Assembly: GCA_003258735.1 (NCBI GenBank)
Contig: QHME01000006.1
Span: 1-64,000, forward strand
Direction: 5' to 3'
Source: Candidatus Melainabacteria bacterium
Lineage (GTDB): Bacteria; Cyanobacteriota; Vampirovibrionia; Gastranaerophilales; Gastranaerophilaceae
Length of the DNA: 64,000 nucleotides
How positions within the stretch are numbered: position 1 is the first letter of the stretch; each line of letters begins with the position of its first letter. This document shows, piece after piece, positions 15,374-24,142 of the stretch. A program made the translations under genes and the position numbers. Under the pieces are notes generated by a model. That model was not told the DNA's origin. It searched no databases and worked only from the letters and a program-made list of their open reading frames with translations.

Positions 15374-16525
15374 CTAAACTGCTAATTTCTTAATCAATTC
15401 TTTAGTCTTAGTGCGGACTTCTTTGTCTATTTCAAAAATCTCATCTATTGTAGGAGTTTTGATGAGTTCATGTGATTCCATCATTTTAGCGGTAATTGTA
15501 TAAATATCATACAATTTTATATCACCGTTTAGAAATGCAAAAACAGCCTCTTCGTTTGCGCCATTCAGACACACTGTTGCGCTGCCGCCCAGTTTTCCTG
15601 CACTATATGCCAATTTCACACTTGGAAATTTTTCAAAATCAGGTTTTTCAAAATCAAGATGAGCAATTTCTGCAAAGCTAAAGCTTTTTGACTTAATTCC
15701 TTCATATCTGTTAGGGTATGTAATTGCATATTGTATTGGAATATGCATACTAGGCAACCCAAGCTGAGCTATTACACTGCCATCCTTATATTCAATCGCA
15801 GAGTGAACAATACTTTGTGGATGAACAACAACATCAATTTTGTCGTACGGCATATTAAAAAGGTGATGAGCTTCAATTATTTCCAGCCCTTTATTCATCA
15901 GGGTTGCTGAATCTACGGTGATTTTTCGTCCCATGTGCCATCTTGGATGAGCTAAAGCCTCTTTGACAGTAGCGTTTTTCATATCTTCTGTTGTTTTATG
16001 TAAAAATGGTCCGCCACTTGCGGTAATAATTAATTTATCAACCAATGAAATATCTTTGATACATTGATGGATAGCGCAGTGTTCGCTATCTACAGGGATA
16101 ATTTTTACTCCTGCATCTTTAGCTTTTTTCATAACAATATCACCGGCCATAACAAGTGTTTCTTTATTTGCCAGTGCAATATCAATACCATTTTCAATAG
16201 CTTTTAGAGTAGGATGTAAGCCAATTTTTCCTGAAACCGCTACGAGAATAATATCATTTTCTCTATTTGAGCAAATTTCGTCTAATCCTTCTGCGCCATA
16301 TAGTGTTTTTACACCGTCAATATTTATTTTTCCAGAAGTTTCTTTGCCAATACAAATATATTTTGGGTGAAATTTTTCGGCTTGTTGTTTTAAGAGTTCA
16401 ACATTGCCGCCACCAGATAGTGCAATAATTTCAAATTTGTCTTGCAATTTTTCTATAACTTCCAGTGCTTGAGTTCCGATTGAACCTGTTGATCCTAAAA
16501 TACTTATTTTTCTTTTTTGAGTCAT
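15374..16525 (-). CDS. dxr: 1-deoxy-D-xylulose 5-phosphate reductoisomerase
   Basis: The first committed enzyme of the MEP isoprenoid pathway: it converts 1-deoxyxylulose 5-phosphate to 2-C-methylerythritol 4-phosphate with NADPH and a divalent metal. 383 residues, normal. N-terminal NADPH motif ILGSTGSIGTQALEV, metal site PVDSEHCAIHQC, TASGGPF, and the HPRWHMGRKITVDSATLMNKGLEIIEAHHLF segment (recognisable pieces HPRWHMG and DSATLMNKGLE). ATG start with AAAAGGATA upstream. Downstream of the sensor kinase gene on the same strand with a 12-bp gap, so co-transcription is likely. Confidence 0.94.
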   Translation of the reverse strand: MTQKRKISILGSTGSIGTQALEVIEKLQDKFEIIALSGGGNVELLKQQAEKFHPKYICIGKETSGKINIDGVKTLYGAEGLDEICSNRENDIILVAVSGKIGLHPTLKAIENGIDIALANKETLVMAGDIVMKKAKDAGVKIIPVDSEHCAIHQCIKDISLVDKLIITASGGPFLHKTTEDMKNATVKEALAHPRWHMGRKITVDSATLMNKGLEIIEAHHLFNMPYDKIDVVVHPQSIVHSAIEYKDGSVIAQLGLPSMHIPIQYAITYPNRYEGIKSKSFSFAEIAHLDFEKPDFEKFPSVKLAYSAGKLGGSATVCLNGANEEAVFAFLNGDIKLYDIYTITAKMMESHELIKTPTIDEIFEIDKEVRTKTKELIKKLAV

Positions 16526-16537
16526 TATATTATCCTT

Positions 16538-18259
16538 TTATAGCAATTCTTTTTGTATTGTTTTTTCATCTCTCATCTGCTCTGTAGAAACAGGCAAAGC
16601 AAAATGGAAACTTGAGCCTTTGTTTTCCTCACTATCGCACCAAATAGCACCTTTATGAGCTTTGATAAGTTGTTTGGCAATAGGTAATCCTAAACCGGTA
16701 CCGCCAACTTTGCGAGAAAGAGAATTTTCAATTTGGGTGAATTTGTCAAAAGCTTTCAATAAATCTCCTTCTTTAATCCCAATACCTTCATCTTCTACAC
16801 TCACAACAATATATCTGCCATCAAGATTTTTGATTTCATCTTCAAAATAATGATTTGTTGAAATTTCAGCAGAGTTTTTAAGTTCTGATTTAATAGTGAT
16901 ACATTTGCCTTTTGGAGTGAATTTGATGGCATTAGAAACAAGGTTCGTCAAAACTTGTCCTAGTCGTTGAGAGTCCGCATAAATTTCAGGCAAGTTGTTT
17001 TGTTCATTCGCTTGCAAAATTATTTCGTGTTCTTTCGCAACACAATCAAATGTTGCTTTCACATTTTCAATAACTGAATGTATGTTCATTAATTTGTAAT
17101 TGAAATCCATTTTTCCTGCTTCAATTTTGTTGATATCAAGAATGTCATTTATAATATTAGTTAAGTTTTCAACATTTCTTTTAGCCATATCAATAAATTT
17201 CTCTGCAGTTTCACCTAATATTCCGCATCTACCGCTTGATAAAATACTCAAAGCGTTTTTTATCGGAGTGAGTGGGGTTCGCAACTCGTGAGATACAATT
17301 GAGATAAATTCAGATTTTACGCGTTCAAGCTTTTCTAATTCTTCATTCTTTTCAATAATTTCTTTGTACAACCCAGCACTTTTTAACGGCAAAGATACTT
17401 GCTGAACAATAGTTTGGAAGTATGATGCATCATCTGTTGTGAAAGGTTTTTCTTTGAAAATTTCAATACAGCCAAAGAAATTATCCCCTAAATCAATTGG
17501 CGCAAACATATTGTCATACTGAAAAATCGTAAACGTAAATTTGTTGTTAGGATTTTTGATATTTTTGATAATTTTAAGGTTTTTATCATCAATATCAAAC
17601 GGAATATGTTTGTTATCAAATAATGATTTGTAGTTCAATATTGCACGGAGTTTCAGTGCACTCATCAATTCTTCAGAAATATCATAAAGGGAATTTATAA
17701 TCAAAACCGGTTCATTTTCAAATCCAAAAGAGATAGTACAAGTTAAATCAAAACTCAAAGATTTGTCTAAGCCTTCTATCATATAGGTCAAAAGTTCTTT
17801 AGTATCAAGCGTTCCTGCAAATTGGGAACTTGTTCCGTACAAAACATTCAATCTATACAAACTATCTGCCAAATCTTTGTTTTTCCCAGATAAAATATCT
17901 AATTTTTCTTTAGTTTTTAAATGAGTGTTTACGGTTGCAACTACAAGTTCATCTGCCAAATTGTCTAAAATAAAACCGCTTGCATATTTTTGCAAGTCTT
18001 CTTCTGAATTATTCCCATCCGTAAGGAGTAATATCTGTGCGTTTTCAAGTTTTGATTTTATTTTTTTGATTGTTAAATTCAGGTTTATGTCAGGAATATT
18101 TTCATCAACTATTACCACATCAACATGTTCAATTTCAATTAAGTCAAGAATTGAAGTATTGTTGCAACAAGAAGTAAAGCTATTTGACGCATTGTCAAAT
18201 AATCTTTTATATCTCTCAAAAATATTATCGTTATCAGTGATAAGTAAAATATTCCCCAT
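16538..18259 (-). CDS. sensor histidine kinase with N-terminal receiver-like domain and GAF-like domain
   Basis: A soluble signalling kinase of about 573 residues. Residues 1-110 look like a receiver domain (DVVIVDENIP carries the putative phosphoacceptor Asp), but the Lys of the usual KP motif is missing, so it may be a pseudo-receiver. A GAF-like region follows (about 140-310), a coiled linker, the HisKA box SIVSHELRTPLTP and a HATPase_c domain with DEGIGI and GTGLGLPIAKQ. There are no membrane segments, so the signal is cytosolic. I chose ATG 18259 (MGNILLITDND) over an upstream start because TACAAT lies only a few bases before it. A partner regulator is not adjacent. Confidence 0.8.
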   Translation of the reverse strand: MGNILLITDNDNIFERYKRLFDNASNSFTSCCNNTSILDLIEIEHVDVVIVDENIPDINLNLTIKKIKSKLENAQILLLTDGNNSEEDLQKYASGFILDNLADELVVATVNTHLKTKEKLDILSGKNKDLADSLYRLNVLYGTSSQFAGTLDTKELLTYMIEGLDKSLSFDLTCTISFGFENEPVLIINSLYDISEELMSALKLRAILNYKSLFDNKHIPFDIDDKNLKIIKNIKNPNNKFTFTIFQYDNMFAPIDLGDNFFGCIEIFKEKPFTTDDASYFQTIVQQVSLPLKSAGLYKEIIEKNEELEKLERVKSEFISIVSHELRTPLTPIKNALSILSSGRCGILGETAEKFIDMAKRNVENLTNIINDILDINKIEAGKMDFNYKLMNIHSVIENVKATFDCVAKEHEIILQANEQNNLPEIYADSQRLGQVLTNLVSNAIKFTPKGKCITIKSELKNSAEISTNHYFEDEIKNLDGRYIVVSVEDEGIGIKEGDLLKAFDKFTQIENSLSRKVGGTGLGLPIAKQLIKAHKGAIWCDSEENKGSSFHFALPVSTEQMRDEKTIQKELL

Positions 18260-18404
18260 ATTTTTATTGTAAACTGAGCAAAATTTTTGGCAAGTTGTTA
18301 AAATTTCACAAAAAATTGTCAAAAATAAAATGTAAAATTTTATTAAATTTTTAGCCCCTGAATTTGGTGAAATGGTTTTGTAGAGGTTTTATTCAGGGTT
18401 GTCT

Positions 18405-18447
18405 AGTCCGTATTTCTACGTACGTAAAAATACGGACTGTTATTTTT
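18405..18447 (+). terminator. strong hairpin followed by T-run, 5' of the phage module
   Basis: AGTCCGTATTT (18405-18415) and AAATACGGACT (18428-18438) form an 11-bp stem, then GTTATTTTTT. No gene on the plus strand ends here, so it terminates either a short non-coding transcript begun after 18260 or read-through entering the phage module. Confidence 0.65.
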
Positions 18448-18528
18448 TAGAAAGTCGTTTATACTTGGAATGTAATCAGTTGAGAGACACATTTCTTCAA
18501 CAGGTTAAAAGAGGAGAATATTAAGGCA

Positions 18529-18544
18529 ATACAAGTATTTGTAT
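18529..18544. promoter_or_regulatory. palindrome in the leader of the phage module
   Basis: ATACAAGTATTTGTAT, arms ATACAA/TTGTAT, lies 268 bp before the LuxR-type gene. The 552-bp region 18260-18811 otherwise holds no convincing gene. It contains a GAGGAG site followed only by a very short frame, and low-complexity AT-rich sequence. Confidence 0.3.
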
Positions 18545-18771
18545 AGTGCCATAGATAAACTCGTCTTAATTTTAGAAAGTACGAGATAGGGAGAAATATA
18601 AGTAAAGGAATAATTAAAAGTTTAAAATACATACCATTTTTTGACTAATCCTTCAATCATTTGTTTATTATTCATCTGATGAATAGACGAGGGGCGTTTA
18701 TCTTTTCAAAACTACCCCAAACAAATACCGTCCCTCTTTTCTTTCATAGTCGGAGATATTATTAATCAATG

Positions 18772-18792
18772 AAGACAAGTCTTAATGTAAGA
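18772..18792. promoter_or_regulatory. overlapping inverted repeats before the LuxR-type HTH gene
   Basis: AAGAC-aa-GTCTT (18772-18783) overlaps TCTTA-atg-TAAGA (18780-18792), ending eight bases before the GAGG ribosome site of the HTH gene. A plausible operator for autoregulation or a small attenuator. Confidence 0.35.
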
Positions 18793-18811
18793 TTAACTAA
18801 GAGGTAATAGA

Positions 18812-19015
18812 ATGCAACTATCTCCAAGGAAACTGGAAATATTAACTCTTGTAGCAAAAGGATACACTGACAAGGAAATTAGTCATATTTTAAAAATATC
18901 AGAAAGAACTATTCAAACTTATATTTCTTATATTGTCTTAGGCTTGAATGCACGCAATAGAACCAACGCAGTAGTACGATATATGCAACAACATCCGCGT
19001 TGGAAGATAGAATGA
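18812..19015 (+). CDS. stand-alone LuxR/GerE-type HTH protein
   Basis: A 67-residue protein consisting only of a GerE helix-turn-helix: LSPRKLEILTLVAKGYTDKEISHILKISERTIQTYIS, then NARNRTNAVVRYM. There is no sensor or receiver domain. It is the first gene of the phage module, 13 bp before the amidase gene, so it probably activates or represses the module's single long transcript. GerE-only regulators are unusual as phage regulators, where Cro/C1 or Q-type proteins are the norm. ATG preceded by GAGG at seven bases. Overlapping palindromes lie immediately upstream. Confidence 0.8.
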   Translation: MQLSPRKLEILTLVAKGYTDKEISHILKISERTIQTYISYIVLGLNARNRTNAVVRYMQQHPRWKIE

Positions 19016-19028
19016 GGTTTTATTACGT

Positions 19029-19520
19029 ATGGCAAAAAGATTAATTATCCATTGGAGTGCAGGGAGATATTACCCAAGTGAATTTGAAAAACAGTACTAT
19101 CACTATTTGGTTGATGTAGAAGGCAAAATCTACAACGGCAAATTCTTACCGGAAGACAACAATAATTGTAATGATGGCAAGTATGCTGCACATACAGGTG
19201 GTGGCAATACCGGTTCAATCGGTTTATGTATGTGCGCAATGTATGGCTTTAAGTATCAAAAAGATACAGGGAAATTCCCAATATCAAAAGTGCAATTTGA
19301 AGCCTGTATGGAATTTGGAGCAATACTTTGCAAAAAATACGCTATACCGATAGATAAAGAGCATGTACTTACTCACTACGAATTTGGTCAGGCTCATCCA
19401 GAGACTTCAAGCTTTGGCAAAATAGATATCATTTACTTGCCACCATATCCGTGGGTCAACAAGAATGATATTGGCAATTTTATTCGTTCAAAAATCCGTT
19501 GGTACAGAGAAAAATTATAG
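19029..19520 (+). CDS. N-acetylmuramoyl-L-alanine amidase (phage endolysin)
   Basis: A 163-residue Amidase_2/PGRP-fold zinc enzyme that cuts the bond between muramic acid and the stem peptide, like T7 lysozyme. Zinc ligands are suggested by H8 in IIHWSAG and H116 in LTHYEFGQAHP. The motif YAAHTGGGNTGSIGL (H55) and the GKID segment near residue 129 match the family's substrate and catalytic regions. It has no signal peptide, as expected for an endolysin released by a holin. It lies between the HTH gene and the nozzle-like gene on the same strand. Confidence 0.85.
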   Translation: MAKRLIIHWSAGRYYPSEFEKQYYHYLVDVEGKIYNGKFLPEDNNNCNDGKYAAHTGGGNTGSIGLCMCAMYGFKYQKDTGKFPISKVQFEACMEFGAILCKKYAIPIDKEHVLTHYEFGQAHPETSSFGKIDIIYLPPYPWVNKNDIGNFIRSKIRWYREKL

Positions 19521-19531
19521 GGAGTAAAAAT

Positions 19532-21052
19532 ATGGATATCAATTATTTTGACTTGTCAGGTGGGATTAATCAATCTTCCACCAAAACTGAACTTGGCTTA
19601 AATCCAAGTAAAATATTTTGGACTGATTCACAAAATATAGAAATTTATAAGAATAAAGGTATCATAAAGCAAAAAGGCAATACGCTGTTAATAAATTTGC
19701 CTGTCCTTGAACAAATTACAGGGTTACACGAACTTGAAAAAGAAAATAAATTTAAACTTATTATTACGACAATTTCAGGCAAAATATATGTTTATTTGTT
19801 TGAGTCAAATGAATTAAAACTTTTAGAAAAAACATTGGTCGGAAAAGACGTAAAATTTGCAAATTTTCTGAACGGCATTTTAATTTCGACTGAACTAGAT
19901 GAAATGTTTTATCTGAAAGATAATGAAAATTTTGATATTGTTCAATGTAATTTGAAAAATCAAAAAAATGAAATATTTTATCCAAGTTGCATAACTGTTT
20001 ATAAAGGTCGAATTTGGTGCACAGAAGGTTCAACTATTTATTATTCTGCCTTAGGAACATATAACGATTTTAAGACTGAAAATGATGCAGGGTATATCAA
20101 AGATTTTCATACTGATACCTCTGATATTGTAACAATGCGCACATACAAAGATTATCTTGCAATATATAAAAAAGATAGAGTTTATTTACTTTCAGGAACA
20201 AGTCCTGCTGATTTTGCCATCGAATTATTTGCTGATAAAGGTACAAGTGCAAGGAACTCCATTGTCAATGTTGATAATAAGCAATATTTTATGAGTAATG
20301 GGATTTATGCATTGGAACAAGTTGGCGAATTAAACCAAATAAGGTTAGGGTCTGAAATCTCAGGAAATATTTCTTCGGAATTTGAAAACTTTGACCCAAC
20401 GAGGTTTGATGAAGTCTTTGTTTTGCACTATCAAAATAAACACCAAGTTTGGTATTTCTTCCCTTATGTCGATGATGGATATTTTCACACAATTTGGATA
20501 AATGATTATTTGAACCACGCTTGGTATAAACGAGTTTTGCCACAAAATATAACGACAGCTTGCAATGCAAATTCTAAAATTTATACAGCAGATGATAGTG
20601 GAAATATCTATTTAGAAGATTTTGGTACAACTTTTGACGGTAAAAGTATTTCGTTTATGTGGAAATCTCCGTTTTTATCATTGGGAAACGTTTTACACCG
20701 AAAATTGATAGATGAATTTTATTTTGTGCTTGATGATATTTACGACAACAATTTTAAATTTTCTATCTATAAAGATTTTGATAGTGAATATCAAGATGAC
20801 AAGGAATTGATTTTTGCAAAACACTTGAGGCATTTTATGTGGAGTGGAGAAGATACCCCTAATGAGCCTCAATACTGTTGGAATGATGGAGAATCAGAAG
20901 TTCCTGTTTGGCCGATTTCGACTAATGCGATGGAAAAAGCAGAAATTTGCGGAAGCAATTATTCAATCCAACTTTGCGTTGAAGGAGAGAAAATCGTTGA
21001 TAATTGTGCAATTATCGGACTTCAATTTAGAGAAATTTACAACGATGACTAA
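19532..21052 (+). CDS. phage tail nozzle / DNA-stabilisation-like beta-propeller protein
   Basis: A 506-residue protein starting MDINYFDLSGGINQSS. The early GGIN motif, the NIEIYKNKGIIKQKGN segment, IYKGRIWCTEGSTIYYSALGTYNDF and DIVTMRTYKDYLAIYKKDRVYLL repeats fit the beta-propeller proteins that form the short-tail nozzle of podoviruses (T7 gp12, P22 gp10). This is pattern-based recognition; a generic tail protein is the alternative. I use the ATG at 19532, preceded by AGGGAG, rather than an earlier start overlapping the amidase gene. It is followed by the capsid gene. Confidence 0.6.
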   Translation: MDINYFDLSGGINQSSTKTELGLNPSKIFWTDSQNIEIYKNKGIIKQKGNTLLINLPVLEQITGLHELEKENKFKLIITTISGKIYVYLFESNELKLLEKTLVGKDVKFANFLNGILISTELDEMFYLKDNENFDIVQCNLKNQKNEIFYPSCITVYKGRIWCTEGSTIYYSALGTYNDFKTENDAGYIKDFHTDTSDIVTMRTYKDYLAIYKKDRVYLLSGTSPADFAIELFADKGTSARNSIVNVDNKQYFMSNGIYALEQVGELNQIRLGSEISGNISSEFENFDPTRFDEVFVLHYQNKHQVWYFFPYVDDGYFHTIWINDYLNHAWYKRVLPQNITTACNANSKIYTADDSGNIYLEDFGTTFDGKSISFMWKSPFLSLGNVLHRKLIDEFYFVLDDIYDNNFKFSIYKDFDSEYQDDKELIFAKHLRHFMWSGEDTPNEPQYCWNDGESEVPVWPISTNAMEKAEICGSNYSIQLCVEGEKIVDNCAIIGLQFREIYNDD

Positions 21053-21103
21053 AAACACCACTCATATACGTATATACACGAAAAATAGAAAGGGAAACAA
21101 AAA

Positions 21104-21958
21104 ATGTCAGAACAAAAAACTACGTATTCAGCTTTTATTCCACAAATTTGGAGTCAAAAGCTAAGCCAAATGTTAGAGAAAAATTGCGTTATGTTGCAAT
21201 GTGTCAATCGCAATTGGGAAGGTGAAATTAAAAATCAAGGAGATACAGTAAAAATCATCACACCTGCAGCAGTCTCAGTTTCAACTCTAACATCTGAAAA
21301 TATTGAATACTCTTCACTTACCCCAACATCGCAAGATTTGGTAATTGACCAAAAGAAATTCTTTGCATTCAAAATTGATGATGTTGCACAAGTACAAGCA
21401 AATACAGATATTATGGAAGCCCATTTGGTAAACGCGAAAAAAGCTATTGAAGAGGTTCAAGATTCATATTTACTTGGTATGCATACAAATGTTTCAGAAG
21501 ATAACACTATCGGTAGTGAAAGTTCTCCAATTGTATTAGACAAGTCTACAATTTATGAAAATTTTGTTAAATTGTCACTTGCTTTGAAAAACTCTGATGC
21601 AGTACATCTTGGAGCTAAACCTTGGGTTGTAATTAATCCGAATATTGAATCTTATCTTTTGCAAAGTCCTGAATTTATTTCGGCATACAAGGTTGCAGAT
21701 GAAACTTTGCGTGAAGGTTCTATTGGCAGAATTGCTGGCATGGATGTTCTTGTCAGCACAAATTTAACAGATGTTGACGGCAAATACTATGTACTTGCAG
21801 GAACAAATGAGGCTATTACATTTGCATCTCAACTTGCAAAAATAGAGAGTCTTAGGGATAAAGACAGTTTTTCTGATTTGGTTAGAGGTTTGTATTTGTA
21901 TGGTGCAAAAACTGTTCAGCCAAAAGCTTTGGCAAAAATGGTTGTAACTGCCGTATAA
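21104..21958 (+). CDS. major capsid protein (HK97 fold, P22-coat-like)
   Basis: A 284-residue protein consistent with a short HK97-fold coat protein. N-terminal helix FIPQIWSQKLSQMLEKN, a beta-hairpin E-loop-like stretch (NWEGEIKNQGDTVKI), the DQKKFFAFKIDDVAQVQANTDIM spine region, WVVINPNIESYLL, and a C-terminal GRIAGMDVLVSTNL followed by GLYLYGAKTVQPKALAKM. The last two segments are typical of P22-like and related coat proteins. Its neighbours (scaffold-like, adaptor-like, portal, terminase) support the call. ATG preceded by AAAGGGAAA. Confidence 0.8.
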   Translation: MSEQKTTYSAFIPQIWSQKLSQMLEKNCVMLQCVNRNWEGEIKNQGDTVKIITPAAVSVSTLTSENIEYSSLTPTSQDLVIDQKKFFAFKIDDVAQVQANTDIMEAHLVNAKKAIEEVQDSYLLGMHTNVSEDNTIGSESSPIVLDKSTIYENFVKLSLALKNSDAVHLGAKPWVVINPNIESYLLQSPEFISAYKVADETLREGSIGRIAGMDVLVSTNLTDVDGKYYVLAGTNEAITFASQLAKIESLRDKDSFSDLVRGLYLYGAKTVQPKALAKMVVTAV

Positions 21959-21976
21959 GTTTAAGGAGAGAAACTA

Positions 21977-22225
21977 ATGTTTTCAAATTTAAAGAAGCAA
22001 ATAAAAGAATTGGCAAGAAACGCAGTTTTGGTTGCAGAAACCGAGCTTGGTTCAAATAAAGGAAAAGAGAAAAAGCAACTTGCAATAAATTATATTTTGA
22101 AAAATCTTCCAATTTCAGGGATTTTTAAACAAATAGTTGCTATTTTGTTATCGGGTTTTATTGACGATGTTGTAGAAATCTCTGTAGCTTATATGAATTC
22201 TTTGCCAAAATCCGAGGGAGTATAA
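21977..22225 (+). CDS. small phage protein, possible LL-H-type holin
   Basis: An 82-residue protein with a basic N-terminal helix, then the phrase ELGSNKGKEKKQLAINYILKNLP, a hydrophobic stretch (about residues 49-64, FKQIVAILLSGFIDDVV) and a short tail. The combination 'G-x-x-KGKEKK-x-A-I-x-Y' resembles the C-terminal part of LL-H-family holins, but the usual N-terminal transmembrane helix is absent. A small capsid decoration or head protein is the alternative. It lies between the capsid and scaffold genes with an AAGGAGAG ribosome site. Confidence 0.45.
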   Translation: MFSNLKKQIKELARNAVLVAETELGSNKGKEKKQLAINYILKNLPISGIFKQIVAILLSGFIDDVVEISVAYMNSLPKSEGV

Positions 22226-22228
22226 CGT

Positions 22229-22840
22229 ATGCAAAATAATATATCAAACAACAATTCATCAATTGCCGTGAGTCCACAACAAAGCGGCTATGATTCAATA
22301 ATGCAAGAAATTGCGACACAGGTTCAACATGTGAAAGGGCTTGTACAGCAAAATTTAATTACACAAGAACAAGGACAATATCTTTTGACCCAACTGGCTG
22401 GGAAATTAAATCAAATCAACAACACGTACAATCCACAACAGCAAGAGCCTGCATCCTCTCCATCTGAACAAACTCAATTTGAGATATTCAATACAGAACA
22501 TCCTGAGTTTTTTAAATCAGAAGGAAGAGGCGATATTCTAAATTACCTCAAACCGCTCAATCTGGACAAAGATGAATTACTCAAAATCGCTCAACTTGTA
22601 GAAGGGTTGGAAAAATCTGCAGTTGATAGATATTTGAAAAAATCCGAATACGAGAAATCATTGAATGACGAGAACACACTGGCAAAGAGTAAATTGACGG
22701 CTTATGCACAAAATTCTGCTCCGGAGACCGGCTTTAACAGGGTTTATACTCGTGAGGAAATCGGCAATATGAGTGGTGAGGAATTTACGAAAAATGAAAA
22801 AGCAATTATGGAGCAGGTAAAACTGGGACTAATTAAGTAA
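22229..22840 (+). CDS. putative capsid scaffolding protein
   Basis: A 203-residue, Gln/Asn/Glu/Lys-rich, probably helical protein without cysteines or membrane segments. The N-terminal half contains predicted coiled helices (IMQEIATQVQHVKGLVQQNLIT), then a Pro/Ser/Gln linker, then a charged region ending in basic helix EKAIMEQVKLGLIK. Composition, size and position beside the capsid gene fit a scaffolding protein, whose basic C-terminal helix docks on the coat. No sequence motif proves it. It starts three bases after the preceding gene. Confidence 0.5.
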   Translation: MQNNISNNNSSIAVSPQQSGYDSIMQEIATQVQHVKGLVQQNLITQEQGQYLLTQLAGKLNQINNTYNPQQQEPASSPSEQTQFEIFNTEHPEFFKSEGRGDILNYLKPLNLDKDELLKIAQLVEGLEKSAVDRYLKKSEYEKSLNDENTLAKSKLTAYAQNSAPETGFNRVYTREEIGNMSGEEFTKNEKAIMEQVKLGLIK

Positions 22841-22863
22841 TGTCGTAAATTTCAAGAAATTTG

Positions 22864-22890
22864 GGCAGAAAGATATTTGATTTTTCTGCC
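22864..22890 (+). terminator. hairpin between scaffold-like and adaptor-like genes
   Basis: GGCAGAAA (22864-22871) and TTTCTGCC (22883-22890) form an eight-bp stem followed by TGAATTTT. It may be a partial terminator or mRNA-stability hairpin within the phage operon. Confidence 0.45.
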
Positions 22891-22917
22891 TGAATTTTCA
22901 AAATTATAGGAGAACTT

Positions 22918-23556
22918 ATGAATTTTTTAGAACTTATAAATAAATGTTTGTTAGAACTTAACTATAGGCAAGTTAATGCATTTTCCGAGTTGACAAAAAA
23001 TGACCACAAACGAATAATTACAATTTTGAATATTATAAATAAAGAAATTTGTGCAACAGAGTTTTGGAACTTTTTATTAAGACGAACTCAAGTGAATTTT
23101 AATGCCAACTCCACAGAAATTCAAAATCCAATAAATGGCAGAATTTTATATTTGTTTATTGAAGGGAAACGCTATGAGTTTGATGAAAATATTGCATATT
23201 TTTTATCAGGTAATCCAAAATCTCAAACTTATTCAATATTTGATAATAAACTATTATTTCCAAAATTCGACAAGGATAAAAAGTTGGATATAATTTATTA
23301 CACAAAAGATTGTGTACAAAATGAACAGGGCAAAGAAAAATCTGATTTTGAAACTTCAACAGATAAATCTTTAATTCCAATGCCGTTTGTTGAGCAATTA
23401 CTGGTTTATGGTACGTGCATGCGATTGAAAGCTAATCCGCAATACTTCAAGTTTTCGTATTGGATGAGCATGTATAAAGAAGCAATGGCTAACTTAAAAT
23501 CCAAGTCCACAATTGCGACTTCAAATACTCCAACAATCAAGTTATCACGGATATAA
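22918..23556 (+). CDS. phage head-tail adaptor-like protein
   Basis: A 212-residue protein with an N-terminal helical part (NFLELINKCLLELNY, then DHKRIITILNIINKEICATEFWNFLLRRTQVNF) and a C-terminal helical part (VEQLLVYGTCMRLKANP, WMSMYKEAMANLK) around a beta-rich middle. This arrangement fits the podoviral connector or adaptor family (T7 gp11 / P22 gp4-like). The last third, with a repeated 'YGTCMRLK...Y...YKEAMANL', is typical of those proteins. Start is ATG with AGGAG at seven bases, downstream of a hairpin. Confidence 0.55.
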   Translation: MNFLELINKCLLELNYRQVNAFSELTKNDHKRIITILNIINKEICATEFWNFLLRRTQVNFNANSTEIQNPINGRILYLFIEGKRYEFDENIAYFLSGNPKSQTYSIFDNKLLFPKFDKDKKLDIIYYTKDCVQNEQGKEKSDFETSTDKSLIPMPFVEQLLVYGTCMRLKANPQYFKFSYWMSMYKEAMANLKSKSTIATSNTPTIKLSRI

Positions 23557-23609
23557 GGGCAAAAAAAACAGGAAGTCCTTTTCATTCCCCCCTGTTAAGA
23601 TTTACACTA

Positions 23610-23651
23610 GCCGAAATATAAATAGCATGTATATTATACAAATTTTTCGGC
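23610..23651. promoter_or_regulatory. inverted repeat before the terminase small subunit gene
   Basis: GCCGAAA (23610-23616) and TTTCGGC (23645-23651) enclose a TATATTATAC stretch that could be a -10 element. A weaker AACAGG/CCTGTT pair precedes it at 23567-23596. The 128-bp gap is the largest in the phage module and may be where a second transcript begins. Confidence 0.35.
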
Positions 23652-23684
23652 AAAAATACAAATTATGATAAGAAATGTAAAGAC

Positions 23685-24125
23685 ATGAAACACCAACTGA
23701 CACAACAACAAAAACGGTTTGTAAGTGAGTATATCAAAAGTCTTGATAGTGAAATGGCAGCTAAAAAAGCCGGTTACAAAAATAAAGATTTGAAAAATTT
23801 TGCGACAGAATTACTGAAAAAAGAGTATATAATTCGTGAAATTAAATCTCAAATAAATCTGCAAATCAACACCCTCAGTGTGCAAAGAGGATATGTAATT
23901 CAAAAACTTTTACAAATTGCAGAGTTTTCGTTGACGGAAGAAGATATTACAGACAAAGATGGAAATTTTACTGGCAAACGCAAACTTAGAGATTCGACTG
24001 CAGGTCTAAAAGCGCTGGAATCTTTGTGCAAATATCTTGGATTTTCTTCTGTATCAAATGATGAAAACAGCTATCAGGAAGCTAAGATTATCACAATTTC
24101 AAACTTAGATGATGAAAAAATTTAA
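23685..24125 (+). CDS. terminase small subunit
   Basis: A 146-residue DNA-packaging protein. It opens with LTQQQKRFVSEYIKSLDSEMAAKKAGYKNKDLKNFATELLK, the helix-turn-helix start of Terminase_2-type small subunits (recognisable pieces QQKRFVSEY and AAKKAGY), then a helical oligomerisation region (VQRGYVIQKLLQIAEFSL) and ALESLCKYLGF. It would recognise the packaging site and stimulate the large subunit. Here it is separated from the large subunit by three other genes, unlike the usual TerS-TerL pair. Confidence 0.82.
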   Translation: MKHQLTQQQKRFVSEYIKSLDSEMAAKKAGYKNKDLKNFATELLKKEYIIREIKSQINLQINTLSVQRGYVIQKLLQIAEFSLTEEDITDKDGNFTGKRKLRDSTAGLKALESLCKYLGFSSVSNDENSYQEAKIITISNLDDEKI

Positions 24126-24142
24126 TATTTGAAAGGTAAAAA

